Shown in pieces: positions 22,276-34,345 of a DNA stretch of 64,000 nt. Made by a program: the position numbers and the translations under genes. The stretch comes from Euryodendron excelsum (Eukaryota > Streptophyta > Magnoliopsida > Ericales > Pentaphylacaceae), in contig CM065377.1 of NCBI GenBank assembly GCA_033060915.1, positions 55,451,183 to 55,515,182 of the forward strand, written 5' to 3'. Below the pieces are notes generated by a model. It was not told the DNA's origin and did no database searches. It was given only the letters and a program-made list of their open reading frames with translations. Every line of letters starts with the position of its first letter. The first letter of the stretch is position 1.

Positions 22276-25101
22276 TTTAACATCCATTTGATGAATCTCA
22301 AGATTATGTAAAGCCGCAAAGGCTATCAAGATACGTATGGACGTTATTCTGGTTACAGGAGAATATGTATCGAAATAATCCACTCCCTCAGTCTGCTTGT
22401 AGCCTTTGACTACAAGTCTGGCCTTGTATTTGTCAATTGAGCCATCTGCTTTCATCTTCCTCTTGAATATCCACTTGTATCCAAGGGGTTTATTACCAGG
22501 TGGAAGATCCACTAGTTCCCATGTATGATTTTGCAGAATTGACTCAACTTCACTATGGATAGCCTCTTTCCACAAAGGTGCTTCCGGAGAGGACATTACT
22601 TCTTTGTAACTCTGAGGTTCATTTTCTACCAAATATGTTAGAAAATCAGGACCGAATGATTTTGCAACCTTTGTCTTTTTACCTCTTCTAGGTTCAGCGT
22701 CGTTTTCTTTATCCACTGACCCATAGTCTTTATCTACAATGGTATCATGAGTTCGTTTAAGCAAACTTGATCCATGTGTAGACTTATACGGAAACTCCTC
22801 CTCAAAGAAGGATACATTCCTAGACTCCATTATTGTATTCACATGAATATCTGATATTTCAGACTTGTGAACCAGAAATCGATATGCACTGCTATGTTCG
22901 GCATAGCCAATAAATATACAATCAACTGTTTGTGGTCCTAATTTTACCTTCTTGGGTAAAGGAACCGCTACCTTAGCTAAACAACCCCATACTCTCAAGT
23001 ATTTATAGGAAGGTTTTCGACCTTTCCACATCTCATAAGGGGTTTTGCTAAGTTTCTTGTGGGGTATCTTGTTGAGAACATAGTTGGCGGATAGCAACGC
23101 TTCCCCCCACAAATTCTGGGGTGCCCCAGAACTTATCAACATAGCATTCATCATCTCTTTTAGAGTGCGATTCTTTCGCTCAGCAACTCCATTTTGCTGA
23201 GGTGAATAAGGTGCAGTGGTTTGATGTATGATACCATGTTCAACACATAGTTGTGCAAATGGTGATTCATACTCACCACCTCTATCACTTCTTAACACCT
23301 TAATCTTTTTGCTAAGTTGATTCTCAACTTCACTCTTGTATTGTATAAACATGTCTATTGCTTCATCTTTACTTCTCATTAAGTAGACGTGACAATAGCG
23401 AGTGCAATCATCAATGAAAGTTATGAAGTATTTTTTCCCACCTCGAGTTTGAACATATTTCAAGTCACAAACGTCACTATGAATTAGTTCAAGTGGTTCC
23501 GTACTTCTTTCAATTGATTTAAACTGAGTTCTAGTCAACTTTGCCTCAACGCAAGTTGCACATTTATCATTAGCATTAAAATCAAGTTTAGGCAAAGACT
23601 CTAATTTAACTAATCTACGCATGGTATCAAAGTTAACATGACCTAGTCTACCATGCCATACATTTGAAGACTGAAGCAAGTAAATAGAAGATGCAGTATT
23701 ATTACTAGAAGGCTTAGGAGCCACAGTCATTACATTAAGTTTGAAGAGCCCATCGCTCAGATATCCCTTTCCCACAAACATTCCCCCCTTAGTAAGTACA
23801 AACTTATCACTCTCAAAAACCAACTTAAAGCCCTTCTTACTCAACAATGAACCAGAGACTAAATTCTTGCGAATGTCTGGCACATGGAACACCTCATTCA
23901 GAGTAAGTTCTTTGCCGGAAGTCATTTTCAGAACGATCTTCCCTTGACCTTCAACCTTTGAGGTTGCCGAGTTGCCCATGTAGAGTTGTTCACCGTCCAC
24001 TGAGTGGTAAGATGTGAACATCCACCTGTTGGCACAGATGTGACGAGTGGCCCCAGTGTCCACCCACCATTCTTTAGTATTGCCAACCAAGTTTACCTCA
24101 GAAACTACGGCAGAAAGATTCAGGTCTTCCACATTGGCACAGAGATCCTCGGTCACATTGGCTTGAGTAGATTTCTTCTTGTGGTTCTCTGGATCCTTCT
24201 TCTCAAGATCCTTATGCTTGCGACATTCCTTGGCCGTATGACCAGTCCTGCCGCAGACGTAACATTTCCCTTTGAACCTTTTGAAATCGCCACCTTTGGA
24301 ACCTTGGTAGGACCCTTGACCATCATGCTTTCGCTTTTTGTCGTTGGATTTGGCTTGCTCCACCACATTTGCCTTTGACACCATATGGTTGTTAACAAAC
24401 TTCTTCTCAGAAGCTCGATTGTCTTCCTCAATTCTTAGCCTGACGATAAGTTCCTCAAGCCTCATCTCCTTGCGCTTATGCTTCAGATAGTTCTTGAATT
24501 CTTTCCAGGACGGCGGCAATTTTTCAATTATCGCAGCCACTTGGAAAGACTCACTCAGAACCATGCCTTCGGCATGGATGTCATGAAGTATAACTTGGAG
24601 ATCCTGGACCTGGCTAATAACTGTTTTAGAATCAAACATTTTGTAATCAAGGAACTTACCGACCACAAATTTCTTTGAGCCGGCGTCTTCCGTCTTATAC
24701 TTCTTGTCTAAAGATTCCCACAGTTCTTTTGCCGTCTGCACGGCACAATACACGTTGTAGAGTGTATTATCCAGTCCATTGAGGATATAGTTCCTACATA
24801 GGAAGTCAGCATGTTTCCATGCTTCCACCGCCGCAATTACTTGCTGGTCGGACTCATTCTCGTTCAGAGTAGGAACATCTTCACGAAGAAATTTTGCCAA
24901 GTTCAGAGTCGTCAGGTAGAACAACATTTTCTGTTGCCACCTTTTGAAATCAGTTCTATTGAACTTCTCTAGCTTTTCTCCGTGATTCACCGGCACATTT
25001 GGTGTATGCACTTGATTCACCGGCACTGTCATTGTCGGTACCGGTGTCCCAATCACAGTAGGAGTTGAAGTAAGAGTAGGAATAGGAGTATCATCAGCCA
25101 T
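22246..25101 (-). CDS. copia-1 gag-protease-integrase-RT start
   Basis: The likely start is the methionine of [10 protein letters not shown] at 25101; a longer in-frame stretch upstream lies in the leader. In order: Gag (residues 1 to about 260, with [14 protein letters not shown]), zinc knuckle [14 protein letters not shown] (about 280), protease WVDTGATRH (about 345), gag-pre-integrase [10 protein letters not shown] (about 482), and integrase with its D, D and E in [14 protein letters not shown] and GVAERKN (about 540-640). The RT start [15 protein letters not shown] follows (about 865). Gag forms the particle, protease matures it and integrase inserts the cDNA. One extra base in an A run near the end shifts the frame and stops translation within RT. 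The break is otherwise isolated. Confidence 0.92.
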   Translation of the reverse strand: MADDTPIPTLTSTPTVIGTPVPTMTVPVNQVHTPNVPVNHGEKLEKFNRTDFKRWQQKMLFYLTTLNLAKFLREDVPTLNENESDQQVIAAVEAWKHADFLCRNYILNGLDNTLYNVYCAVQTAKELWESLDKKYKTEDAGSKKFVVGKFLDYKMFDSKTVISQVQDLQVILHDIHAEGMVLSESFQVAAIIEKLPPSWKEFKNYLKHKRKEMRLEELIVRLRIEEDNRASEKKFVNNHMVSKANVVEQAKSNDKKRKHDGQGSYQGSKGGDFKRFKGKCYVCGRTGHTAKECRKHKDLEKKDPENHKKKSTQANVTEDLCANVEDLNLSAVVSEVNLVGNTKEWWVDTGATRHICANRWMFTSYHSVDGEQLYMGNSATSKVEGQGKIVLKMTSGKELTLNEVFHVPDIRKNLVSGSLLSKKGFKLVFESDKFVLTKGGMFVGKGYLSDGLFKLNVMTVAPKPSSNNTASSIYLLQSSNVWHGRLGHVNFDTMRRLVKLESLPKLDFNANDKCATCVEAKLTRTQFKSIERSTEPLELIHSDVCDLKYVQTRGGKKYFITFIDDCTRYCHVYLMRSKDEAIDMFIQYKSEVENQLSKKIKVLRSDRGGEYESPFAQLCVEHGIIHQTTAPYSPQQNGVAERKNRTLKEMMNAMLISSGAPQNLWGEALLSANYVLNKIPHKKLSKTPYEMWKGRKPSYKYLRVWGCLAKVAVPLPKKVKLGPQTVDCIFIGYAEHSSAYRFLVHKSEISDIHVNTIMESRNVSFFEEEFPYKSTHGSSLLKRTHDTIVDKDYGSVDKENDAEPRRGKKTKVAKSFGPDFLTYLVENEPQSYKEVMSSPEAPLWKEAIHSEVESILQNHTWELVDLPPGNKPLGYKWIFKRKMKADGSIDKYKARLVVKGYKQTEGVDYFDTYSPVTRITSIRILIAFAALHNLEIHQMDVKNGILKWRFE

Positions 25102-25192
25102 TTCTGGATTAACTAATTTTACACAAAATTTGAGTATTAATCCAGAAACGATATATAACACGACACTAATTAACACAGTTAAAAATAGGAAT

Positions 25193-25208
25193 TGAATCTG
25201 TCTTTAAG
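25193..25208 (-). other. Primer-binding-position sequence of copia-1
   Basis: Immediately inside the 5' LTR, where a primer binding site is expected, the minus strand reads AT then CTTAAAGACAGATTCA. It does not match the TGGTATCAGAG type. The 16-mer is perfectly complementary to 25450-25465 inside the same 5' LTR (and to 19578-19593 in the 3' LTR). Confidence 0.6.
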
Positions 25209-25210
25209 AT

Positions 25211-26283
25211 TGTTGTTTAAATAGTTGGATAAATAATTCCTATTTAATCACTATGTGTATAATTAGTGATCACAAATAATAAAATAACACGAATTATCTA
25301 ATTATCAACTAGAAGCAATTTTAACTAGAAGACAATTAGAATCTGAATAAGAACAAACTAAATCGTAACGACTTACCCGGTTGTCGTTCACAAAAATAGA
25401 AAATGTAGAAATCGAAAGATAGATCGAGTCGAGTGTTTCACACTCTCTCCTTAAAGACAGATTCACCCCCCACAGTTGGTGCTCACGGGATGATGGGCGT
25501 CTGACTCCCAGGATAAAACGATCTCAGCAGTCTTTAGGCAGCACTTCGATAAAAAACTGCTCGGCGGCTTCACCAGATGATCTGAACTCTCTCAGGAAGA
25601 AAATACGGGAGGAAGAAGGAATTCGTTGTATGCAACAATCGGAATTTTTCTAATCTTAATGTATGCTAGAATGCTGCTCTATTTATAGAGCCCAGGTGCC
25701 TGTTCGAAACACTGGTTCGAACAGGTACCAGCAGCCAAACAGTCCCTTTCCGGAGGGACACACCTGTTCGGTCAAACCGTCAGAAATTAATTAATTAATT
25801 AATAAAATAATTAATTAATTTAATTCCGACCCTAGCCCAAAAAGGAAAGACTTGAACCGAACCCACGACCCACGCCCACGTCCCGTCCCGAACCGGACGG
25901 GCGGGCGGCGGCGCGCGCGCGTGTGGAGTATTGGGTCAACCCATGGGTTCCATAGGTCCTCCCCCTTTCACAAAAGTGGGGTGCCCCTTGGGGCCCAAAC
26001 CTTACTCCAAACTTAGGTTATATATGGACAACTTATTTCCCATGAGAAATCAATGTGGGATAACCCACTTTCAACTACATAACCCATATTCAAGGGGGTG
26101 ACTTTGGAAGCCAATAACTCATTCAATCCTACACGGATTTGAGCAAGTAAATAGTCTAGATTCATCTCCTCTCGGAGGTGAATCCAACGCACCAATGACC
26201 CGACACAAAGGATGCATGGGTCCCACATTTATATTGGCTCAAAGATCAACAAAATAATGGGTTTACACCCATTTATTCTAACA
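25211..26283 (-). repeat. copia-1 5' LTR
   Basis: This 1,073-bp LTR reads TGTTAGAATAA... to ...CAACA on the minus strand. Its TATA box is CTATAAATAGAG (about 25675-25686). U3 carries the GC-rich (CG)n segment at about 25890-25922. Compared with the 3' LTR it has one CACCTGTTCGGTC unit rather than three. Confidence 0.95.
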
Positions 26284-26768
26284 ATTGGATAAGGGTGGAG
26301 TGAGGGGTAGTGGTTGGGAGAGGTGGTGGAGGGTGGGGAAGTGGTTGTGGAGGTTTGGCAGTGGCTGGGAGGGAATACTAGCTAAGGGATTTTTTTTTAA
26401 TAAATATTTTTTATACTCAGTATAGTTGGAGAAGGTTTTGCATGGACAACACAAAGCTGTGTGCTTCCTTAAAGTTATATTCTTGATTTCTTTAATCTCT
26501 TGAGATGTTGTTCTTGTCTTTGAAAAATGTTTTCTAGGCCTATGTTTGTGTTTCAATTTGTTAGGTTCTTACGTATGATTGCTATTATTGTCGTATGGTT
26601 GATAGCTTTACCCCAACTAGAGTTTGATGTCCAAAACTATGGAGATGGTTGTTTTCTTTGAAATTGGATTAGCACAGTTACATTGTAGTAAGAAATCTGA
26701 TGAGAAAAGAGTTGATTTTTCCCACCATTTTGTATTGTTGGTTTCAATTGTCTTATATCCTTTTGCAG

Positions 26769-27163
26769 TTTCTTTTAAGAGATCACTGGTTGGGTTTCCC
26801 TTTTCTAGTTGTCAGGTAATTGAATGTGACTTGTATCTACACATAATCTTCAAATGCGCAACTAGTATTGCTCATATGTGTGGTTTAATTTTCCTAACAT
26901 GATATCATCTTCATCCGGGTGTTCAGCAATTTTCATATAAGGTTAGAGTCCATTCTCTTGAACTTTTGTGCAATTTTCTTATGTCAGAACTATCCTCTTT
27001 TTAAATCTCTTTTGTTTTCCGTTGTGTTCATTTATGTTTATTGCCTGTTTTGTCTTTACAGGTTATGAACATATTGACCTCATCTTGGGAGCTGATTGAC
27101 CTTATAAAGAATGTAGACACTATATCTCCGTCAAAACCAGCTGGGTCATCCGAATCATGCTAG
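26769..27163 (+). pseudogene. Candidate last three exons of an unknown gene
   Basis: Three segments with plant-like splice signals join in one open frame. Exon 26769-26815 follows CCTTTTGCAG and ends before GTAATT. Exon 26927-26941 (15 nt) follows GGTGTTCAG and ends before GTTAGAG. Exon 27062-27163 follows TTGTCTTTACAG and ends in TAG. Joined in phase they read ...SFKRSLVGFPFSSCQ, QFSYK, then a 33-residue tail starting VMNILTSSWELIDLIKNV. The introns are T-rich with pyrimidine tracts. I do not recognise the protein. Upstream exons are not identified and would be displaced by copia-1 or lost. It may be the 3' end of a disrupted host gene, a gene fragment carried by a transposon, or chance. Confidence 0.4.
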
Positions 27164-27290
27164 TAATCCACATCTCTATTTAGCTTTTCTGATTGATAAC
27201 TATGTAAATTACATTTTGTTATCCAAACTGTATAGAAATAGTGTTACTATAAATAGAAAATTCTAATCATGGCAATTGCAGAGTAGAAGC

Positions 27291-28262
27291 AATGAAACAT
27301 TATTCTAACAATACCACTTACATAATTAAAGATTCAACAAGGAAATAATACCACATGTACTATTACAAAATTAGAAATAGATTAAGAAGAATTTACCAGA
27401 ATTGAAGTTTTAGAATTTGCAGAATTCAGAAGAAGAAGAAAAAGATCAAGGCAAGTGTAGTAAGTCTGTCCTTAAGACAATTATGCTCCTATAATAGTGC
27501 TAATGGTTTGAATGAGTGTTTTTGTCTCAGGATACAATGATCAACACACACACGAAAGTAGCACTGCAATCTGTGTATTCTAACCAACTCTACTATGATT
27601 TATACTCTCTTGGATGAGTTTTTGAATATGCAAAAATGAGTCTTTATATGTAGGGAAAACTGGGAAGAAAAACCAATTTTTCAGATCAAATGAAAATGTA
27701 GAAAGTCTAGCATTATATAGGCCTCGATTAACCTATTCGGAATAGTCATGATCTATTCGAATAGGTGCCTATGCGCTAAATGGTACCTATTCCTGAATTC
27801 GGAATTGCCACTAGCCAAACAAACACGCCCTTACCACTAACGGTCATAACTGGTTTGAATAAAATAAAATAAAAATATTAAATTTAAATTTTTAGTAAAA
27901 AGATTGGATCGAGATGCATGTGTGTTGGACCCATAGTTGGGTAAGTCCTCCCCATCAACAAAATTGGAGTACCCATTGGAGTCTGAACCTTACTCTATGG
28001 CAAGGTTATATTAACCCATTGAAAAACTCATTTTTAATCAATGTGGGAGGACTAGTGCATTTAACCCAAGTATAACATAGTCAAGTTGGTCACTTTAATA
28101 GCCAATATCTCATTCAACCCTACATAAATTTGAGCAAATAAATATTTGAAATTAATCTTCTCATAGAAGTTAACTCATAGTACCATGGCCCCACACCAAA
28201 GAATGAGTGAGTCTCACATTTATAATGGCCCAAATGTCACACAAAGTCACAGTTTCCTAACA
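27291..28262 (-). mobile_element. Solo copia LTR related to copia-1
   Basis: It resembles the copia-1 LTR in layout and scattered blocks. These are CCTTAAGACA at 27470-27479, palindromic CCTATTCGGAATAG/CTATTCGAATAGG in U3 (27735-27770), CATAGTTGGGTAAGTCCTCCC, ATCAATGTGGGAGGA, TCATTCAACCCTAC and the terminal TTTCCTAACA (28262). No coding sequence adjoins it. The right edge is firm by homology; the left edge is approximate and I found no TSD. A TATA-like CCTATATAATGC lies on the minus strand near 27711-27722. Confidence 0.65.
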
Positions 28263-29599
28263 CATTTTGAATAAACAAATCCATCGTTTTGACCTGCTTG
28301 TAGTGATTGTTTCTTAATTATTACTGTTGTTCTTAAATGATAAATTCTGTTAAAGTTCATGAAAAATGTGAATTGTTTCTCTAAAATTTTGGATTAGTGG
28401 TTGGTGACTTTATATCCCATGGTGGATTCTTTTATACTTGTCTTCTCTGTGCTTTTCTTGTTCTCTTTCTTTTTTCTCTATTTTTCTATCTAGTATCACT
28501 TTGCTCTCTTTTTCCCTTATTTTCCTTCAGACAATCTTCTCTTTGGTTGCATATCATTTTTATTTAATTCTTTTTTTTTTATCATAGCAAATTTTCATCA
28601 ATGTGCTACATTGTTTTTTAATCTCATACATCTTCTAGGTTGGTTTTTGCTTAATTACACCTACCACCATGCTCCTTATATAGCTGTTGCGCCCTGGTTT
28701 CTACTTGGAGTCCTCTCTCTTAGAACTTACTTTCCTTGAAGAACAAGTACGACGGGGGTTTGAACTTAAAAACTTGTTTTGAATAAGGTATTTTTTGAAA
28801 AATTTGGAATCACTACCTAACATAATTAAAAATGTATTAGGTCACCTAAAACTAAGTATAATCTGAAGACTAAACTTTAGGTTTTTTTAAGATGCTTTTG
28901 AAAATGGCCTTCTTCAGAAGTTTTTTTTAGAAAGGACGTTTTTAGCAACCTTTTGAAAATGTTTTAAAATCCTTTTGAAAACGTGACTCCAGTTTGGGTT
29001 TTTGAAATAGAAATCTATGATTCGAGAGTTGGTTATGTATAGGGAAGATATTTTAAGATCATCACCCTATCCCGCCCTTTCGGTATTTACATGTTTAGTC
29101 ACTCTTACTTTAGTTACTTGAATAATTGGCTACTAAATATCCACTTATTATCTAGTTTAAAATTTTGAAAGTTGGATTTATTCATCACTTTTTGAATGAA
29201 TGATATATGATACACATTTTTGGAAAGGCTTTTTGAGAGTGTTTGGAAAGAGTTCAAAATTTGACTCGAGAAGGAGTTAAAATTTTTTGAAACTTGATTT
29301 TTGGAAAGATAGTTTGTGTTGACAAAATTTTTTTAAAAAGGTATTTGACTTAAAATGAGGGTTATCATCGCACCTATTGAAGGTTGCCTACGTATCTCAT
29401 TTAGCAAGAATTAAGTCATTCATAGTTCGGATTAGGGTCCAATTGAAAATAGATTCATGAAAGTCTTGGAATGTTTTAAAACTTGAACTCGAGAGAGTTT
29501 TGACTTGAAATTGAACTTGAATAGTTTTGAAATAGAATTTGAGAATATTTTGAACTAGAACTTAAGGGTTTTGAAATTGACTTTGAAATAGAATTTGGG

Positions 29600-29960
29600 A
29601 TGTTTTTGAAGTTTTTTTAAAACAACTCAATAGAGTTTTAGAATGTTTTTGGAATCAACTTCAAAGGAGTTTTGAAATGTTTTTGAAACAACTTAAGATA
29701 GTTTTGGAATATTTTTTAAAACAAGTCAAGGAAGTTTCGAAATGTTTTTTAAAGGAACTCAAGAGAGTTTTTGGAATATTTTTTAAACAACTCAAGAGAG
29801 TTTTGGAATGTTTTTTAAACAACTCAAGAGAGTTTTGGAATGTTTTTTAAACAACTCAAGAGAGTTTTGAAATTTTTTACAACAACTCAAGAGAGTTTTA
29901 AAATATTTTTGAAACAACTCAAGAGAGTTTTGGAATATTTTTGAAATTTTGTTTTGAAAT
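29600..29960 (-). repeat. Minisatellite of ~32-bp units in LTR
   Basis: About ten units share CAACTCAAGAGAGTTTTGG followed by AATGTTTTTTAAA. The units between 29757 and 29925 are closest to each other; those to the left are longer and more diverged. Lysine/leucine-rich frames over it are artefacts. Confidence 0.75.
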
Positions 29961-30490
29961 CTTGGAGTTTGGATTGGAGTAAGGTAATAGCTCTTTTGAA
30001 CTTGTCTTAAAAAGTTTTTAGAAATCACCTTAAGAAAGTTATTTTGAATATCTCATCAACTTTGAGAGTTTAGCTATTGACAAACCAAACTCTTTTGAGG
30101 TTATGAATTTTGAAAATATGTTTTAGAAAAGAGGTTAGAAACTTTCCTTAGGGTTTTGAAAGCATTTAGGATTATACTACCCTAGTTGGATATTTCACCT
30201 TTACTTGAACAATCCTAATCATGAAAGGACTACGGTTATTTTAAGAGTGTGACACTTGAAAATCATTTTTGAAAAAAGGTTTTTAAAAACACTTGGGGTA
30301 TGGAACCCTATTATGAACCTCGAAGGTTTCATTTAATGTATCACTTTCCTTTAGAAACCCTAACCACGAGAGGGTTAGGATCACTTTAGGGTTGCTAAAT
30401 TTTGAAATCATATTTGAAAATAGCTTTTGAAAAAGTTAAGTGTCTAACCATTTTAGTCAAAACAAGTTTAGGAGAGCTTTTAAAAGCATT

Positions 30491-31820
30491 TTGGAAGGGG
30501 GTATGGAAGCATTTCAAAATATTTATGTTATGATTTTTGAAAACTTAAGAGAGTAGAGTGTTTGGAAAATATGTTTTAAAACAGCGTCTTGAATTGAGAG
30601 ATGGCTCAAAAGGCCTTGAAATTGGAGTTTTGAAGTTAACTAATCAGGGTTAAGGTAACTAGGGTTAGGATGACCTTAGGTTAGGGTGACCTAAGGTTAA
30701 CTAACTATGGTTTGGTTAACCTAAGTTTGGACAACTAGGGTTAGGTTGACCTATGATTTACTAACTAGGATTAAGTTGACTTAGGGTTAACTAATTTAGG
30801 TTAGGTTAACCTAAAGTTAGATAACTAGGGTCAAGTTAACCTAAGATTAGATAACTAGAGTCAAGTTAACCTATGATTGAATAACTAGGATTAAGTTGAC
30901 CTACGGTTAACTAACTTGGGTTAGGTTAATCTAAGGTTGGATAACTAAGATCAAGTTAATCTAGGGTTCGATAACTAGGGTCAAGTTGACCTATGGTTGA
31001 ATAAGTATGATTAGGTTACCCTAGGATTTTGGAAATGTGGTTTTGAATTAGGTTTTGTACCTAGTGGATTTGGAGGGTTGGAAAGGTGGTTTTATGCATG
31101 AACATTAGAAATATGGTTTGAAAATCATGATTTCATGTAAAACTTTATCATTTTGCGTGAAGGGGGTATGGAAGCATTTGAAAAGATTTATGTTATGATT
31201 TTTGAAAACTTAAGAGAGTAGAGTGTTTGGAAAATATGTTTTAAAAAGCGTCTTGAATTGAGAGATGGCTCAAAAGGCCTTGAAATTGGAGTTTTGAAGT
31301 TAACTAATCATGGTTAAGGTAACTAGGGTTAGGATGACCTTGGGTTAGGGTGACCTAAAGTTAACTAACTATGGTTTGGTTAACCTAGGTTTGGACAACT
31401 AGGGTTAGGTTGACCTATGGTTTACTAACTAGGGTTAAGTTGACCTAGGGTTAACTAATTTAGGTTAGGTTAACTTAAAGTTAGATAACTAGGGTCAAGT
31501 TAACCTAAGATTAGATAACTGGAGTCAAGTTAACCTATGATTGAATAACTAGGATTAAGTTGACCTACGGTTAACTAACTTGGGTTAGGTTAATCTAAGG
31601 TTGGATAACTAGGGTCAAGTTAATCTAGGGTTGGATAACTAGGGTCAAGTTAACCTATGGTTGAATAAGTATGATTAGGTTACCCTAGAGTTTTGGAAAT
31701 GTGGTTTTGAATTAAGTTTTGGACCTAGTGGATTTGGAGGGTTGGAAAGGTGGTTTTATGCATGAACATTAGAAATATGGTTTGAAAATCATGATTTCAT
31801 GTAAAAACTTTATCATTTTG
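30491..31820 (-). repeat. 665-bp tandem duplication with ~30-bp sub-repeats
   Basis: Two copies lie head to tail with a constant offset of 664-665 bp, from GTATGGAAGCATT (30501 and 31166) to GGAAAGGTGGTTTTATGC (31080 and 31744). They differ at few positions. Each copy holds about eleven units of roughly 30 bp built around ATAACTAGGGTCAAGTTAACC, so a minisatellite sits inside a larger duplication. The relative at 54379-57656 has only a few such units near 56260-56310. Confidence 0.85.
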
Positions 31821-34345
31821 TGTGAAAAACTTCACCATTTTATGTGAAAATCTTGAAAGAAAGTTTAGAAAAATATCATTTCATATGAGAAAGTCATTAT
31901 TTCATGTAAGAAAACTATCATTTCATGTAAAACCATTTTAGGAAAATTACTTAAGAGAATTATAAATTTTGAAAATAACTTGTGCAAAACCACTCAAATA
32001 AGTGTAGGGTTCATATGGTTGATATTTGGAAACCACTCGAAAGAGAGATTCTTTAAGACCATTCCGACCACTCAACTTAAGATAGTAAAACTTGAAAAAT
32101 GAGGGTTGTTTTGAAAACCACTTTTGTGAAAACTCAAGAGAGTGAATTTTTTTGAAAACCTCCTTAAGGAGGGTTGTTTTGAAAACCATTTTTGAAGCAT
32201 TAAAACCACTCAAATGAGCGAGTGTTCATATGGTTGTTTAAAGGGGACACCACTCCAAAGAGGGCTCCATTAGGACCATTACAATCTCAAAACTCAAGAG
32301 AGCAAAACTTTGAAAATCGCCATTTTATGCAAAAATATAAAGAGTAAAATGCAAGGATGCAAAGTAAGGTTTGGGGACTTTTGGAAGGCAACCTAGTGTA
32401 TAGAAGATAAGGTTTCTAAGCATAAACTTCAAGAAAACACCCATTTAAGAGGCTTTGGAGGTATTTTTGTAAATCTTTTGAACATGAACCTTGTAGAATA
32501 CTTGAAAATGGATTTAATGCAAGCTTGAAAATGGGTTTTAAACATAAACATGAAGCCATAACAAGCATAACATGAGCATTATAACATTTAGATGCAAAGG
32601 GTCATGAATATGCAAAGGTTGGACCACATCACATTATAAGGGGCTCTGAAGGCCATAGTAGGCTTGTGAGAGGTCCCCTAATTGGTGGTTCACTCAAGCT
32701 TTTCCTTGAGCATGACCCAAGAGCCGTATTGTTTCAAGCAAGCAAGCAAAAAATAAGGGTATAAGATGGGAGTAAAAAGAGAAGAAGAGCTCAAATGAGC
32801 TTGGAGAAAGAAAAAGAGAGAGAGAGAGAGGGAAGCACAAATGTAAATAGAGCTTCACCTTGATCTTTAATCTACCATTGCTTCACTTGATTCTTTAAAG
32901 GATTGCTTGATCTTCAAAGATTTTTGGATTTTTTGGAGGCTAAAATGAATTTCGAGGTGTCTGGATCGATTTTAGTAGAGTTTTGTTACTATTTTTGCCT
33001 CTTTCTATTGGTGGGGGGTGGCGTAATATTTGTAGGCAAGTTTTCTGGGGGCTGGCGCATATATTACATGTTCTTAGGCAAAAATTGCACTAGCACATGT
33101 AATACATGCGCTCAGCCCCAACCTCTCATAAGATGCCACATGACATCCTTATACTACCCTAGCTTGGGCTGCAAGGAAAGTTTTGGACGAACTGATCAAA
33201 ATTTGGGGGTATATAGCACATGCTCTACTACTAAAAAAACTTTTATGCCGATTTCACCTTGATATTCGCGCCATCTAGGGAAAATTCAAGAAAATTGAAT
33301 GCATCCACGATGTTCCCCTATAGTTTCTCTTGAACTAAGAGCCCTCAGGAAGCCTTGGATGATTTCAGATGATAGATATATAACCTTGAGAAGCGTGCTT
33401 AAAAATAAGCTTTCGAAAGCATCTGGGAGAGGCTTCGTTGGTTTCCCAAAGTAGCCGTCTTTGCACCATGCGATTGAAGGCTTTGGGAAGCGATTGTCCC
33501 GATCAAACTGTATTGATGGAAAGACCTTCAAAAAGGCTTCGGGAAATTTCTTGATTTACGCATTTCTTAAGTCATTTGACGGTGCATTTTAATTAGGGAA
33601 TTAAAGAAAAAGTCGACTTTGACGGAGCATCTATGTCACGCTTTATGAAGTTTTTATTGATTCAAAGGGGTTTTAAGTTAAGGGACTCGCTTGAAAATGG
33701 ATGGGGATCCTCTTTGGAGTATCCTAGTGGATGCTGGTCTGGTACCTAGAACTAGTGTGGTTAGAAAGGGAGCTTGGGCCTCTAGGGGCAAAATAGTTAT
33801 TTTGACTACGTATCACCTAAATGTGTCCGGAGTCAGTTTGAATGGCCTATTGAACATGCCAGACTGTCTAGGGATAGTCTTGGAAAGGCGAACATACATT
33901 CTTGAGGACTTAATACTTTCTCAAAGACGTGCTAGGGGTGCCCAATGGGCAGTTCGGTCATTTTTTACTGTGTCGGGCTAGCAGGCGTCGGTGTTGACCT
34001 GGGTTTATGAGTGTTTTTCTCACTCTAACAATTGTGATAAGTTGGTCTCCGAAGGTCTCTCTTTTATTCGAAGAACGTGTCATGGCTAAGGGGCACTTTT
34101 GGTCGAATGACACTAGGTTGTTTAGCGGCGTACTTATGTTAACGTATTTGTGAGTGATTTCTCACCACTCCGGCAGCTTGATGGTTTGTGAATACTTCCG
34201 CCACTCCGACGGTGTTGGCGTTGGTTCCGAAGATTGTTTGATCTCGGAAAGCTGCCAGATGCCAGGGGCATAACAAATATTCTACATTGGCAGACTAGCA
34301 GGATACTAGAGGCATAACGGACATTTTATATTGACAAGCTAGCAA

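Larger units (their letters stand above)
19339..26283 (-). mobile_element. copia-1: young, nearly intact Ty1/copia retrotransposon
   Basis: This 6,945-bp element is on the minus strand with near-identical LTRs (19339-20471 and 25211-26283). It has a perfect 5-bp TSD ATTGG (19334-19338 and 26284-26288), a polypurine tract next to the 3' LTR (plus strand ATCCCCCAC at 20472-20480), and a complete set of Gag, protease, integrase, RT and RNase H domains. The only coding break I see is one extra base in an A run (plus-strand T run 22274-22278). The LTRs differ by about five substitutions and a few short indels, so insertion was recent. A copy this complete may be a close relative of an active family. 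Confidence 0.95.
28685..34340 (-). mobile_element. Giant Ogre/Tat-like LTR, minus strand
   Basis: Its 3' end (plus-strand TGTTGCGCCC at 28685) is the inverse of the GGGCGCGACA ends at 4046 and 5402. The conserved blocks follow in inverse order (28840-28900, 29020-29092, 29362-29435). The leader and U3 lie at about 32380-34000, with the diverged U3 repeat at 33690-33990. At about 5.6 kb it is far longer than the 3.3-kb relative at 54379-57656. The extra length comes from tandem arrays (29600-29960 and 30491-31820) and U3 repeats. No internal region adjoins it, so it is probably a solo LTR. The upstream edge lies somewhere between 34000 and 34350. Confidence 0.7.

Noticed and set aside
21310..24678. 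Plus-strand frames within copia-1
   Set aside because: They are shadows opposite the real minus-strand polyprotein.
29792..30028. Lys/Leu-rich repeat protein
   Set aside because: It is a frame through the CAACTCAAGAGAG minisatellite, with no start context or homologue.
33226..33250. CTACTACTAAAAAAACTTTTATG as a CACTA left end
   Set aside because: It lies inside the Ogre-like LTR between U3 and leader, with homologous LTR sequence on both sides. It has no matching TSD and is probably coincidental or a small insertion I cannot bound.
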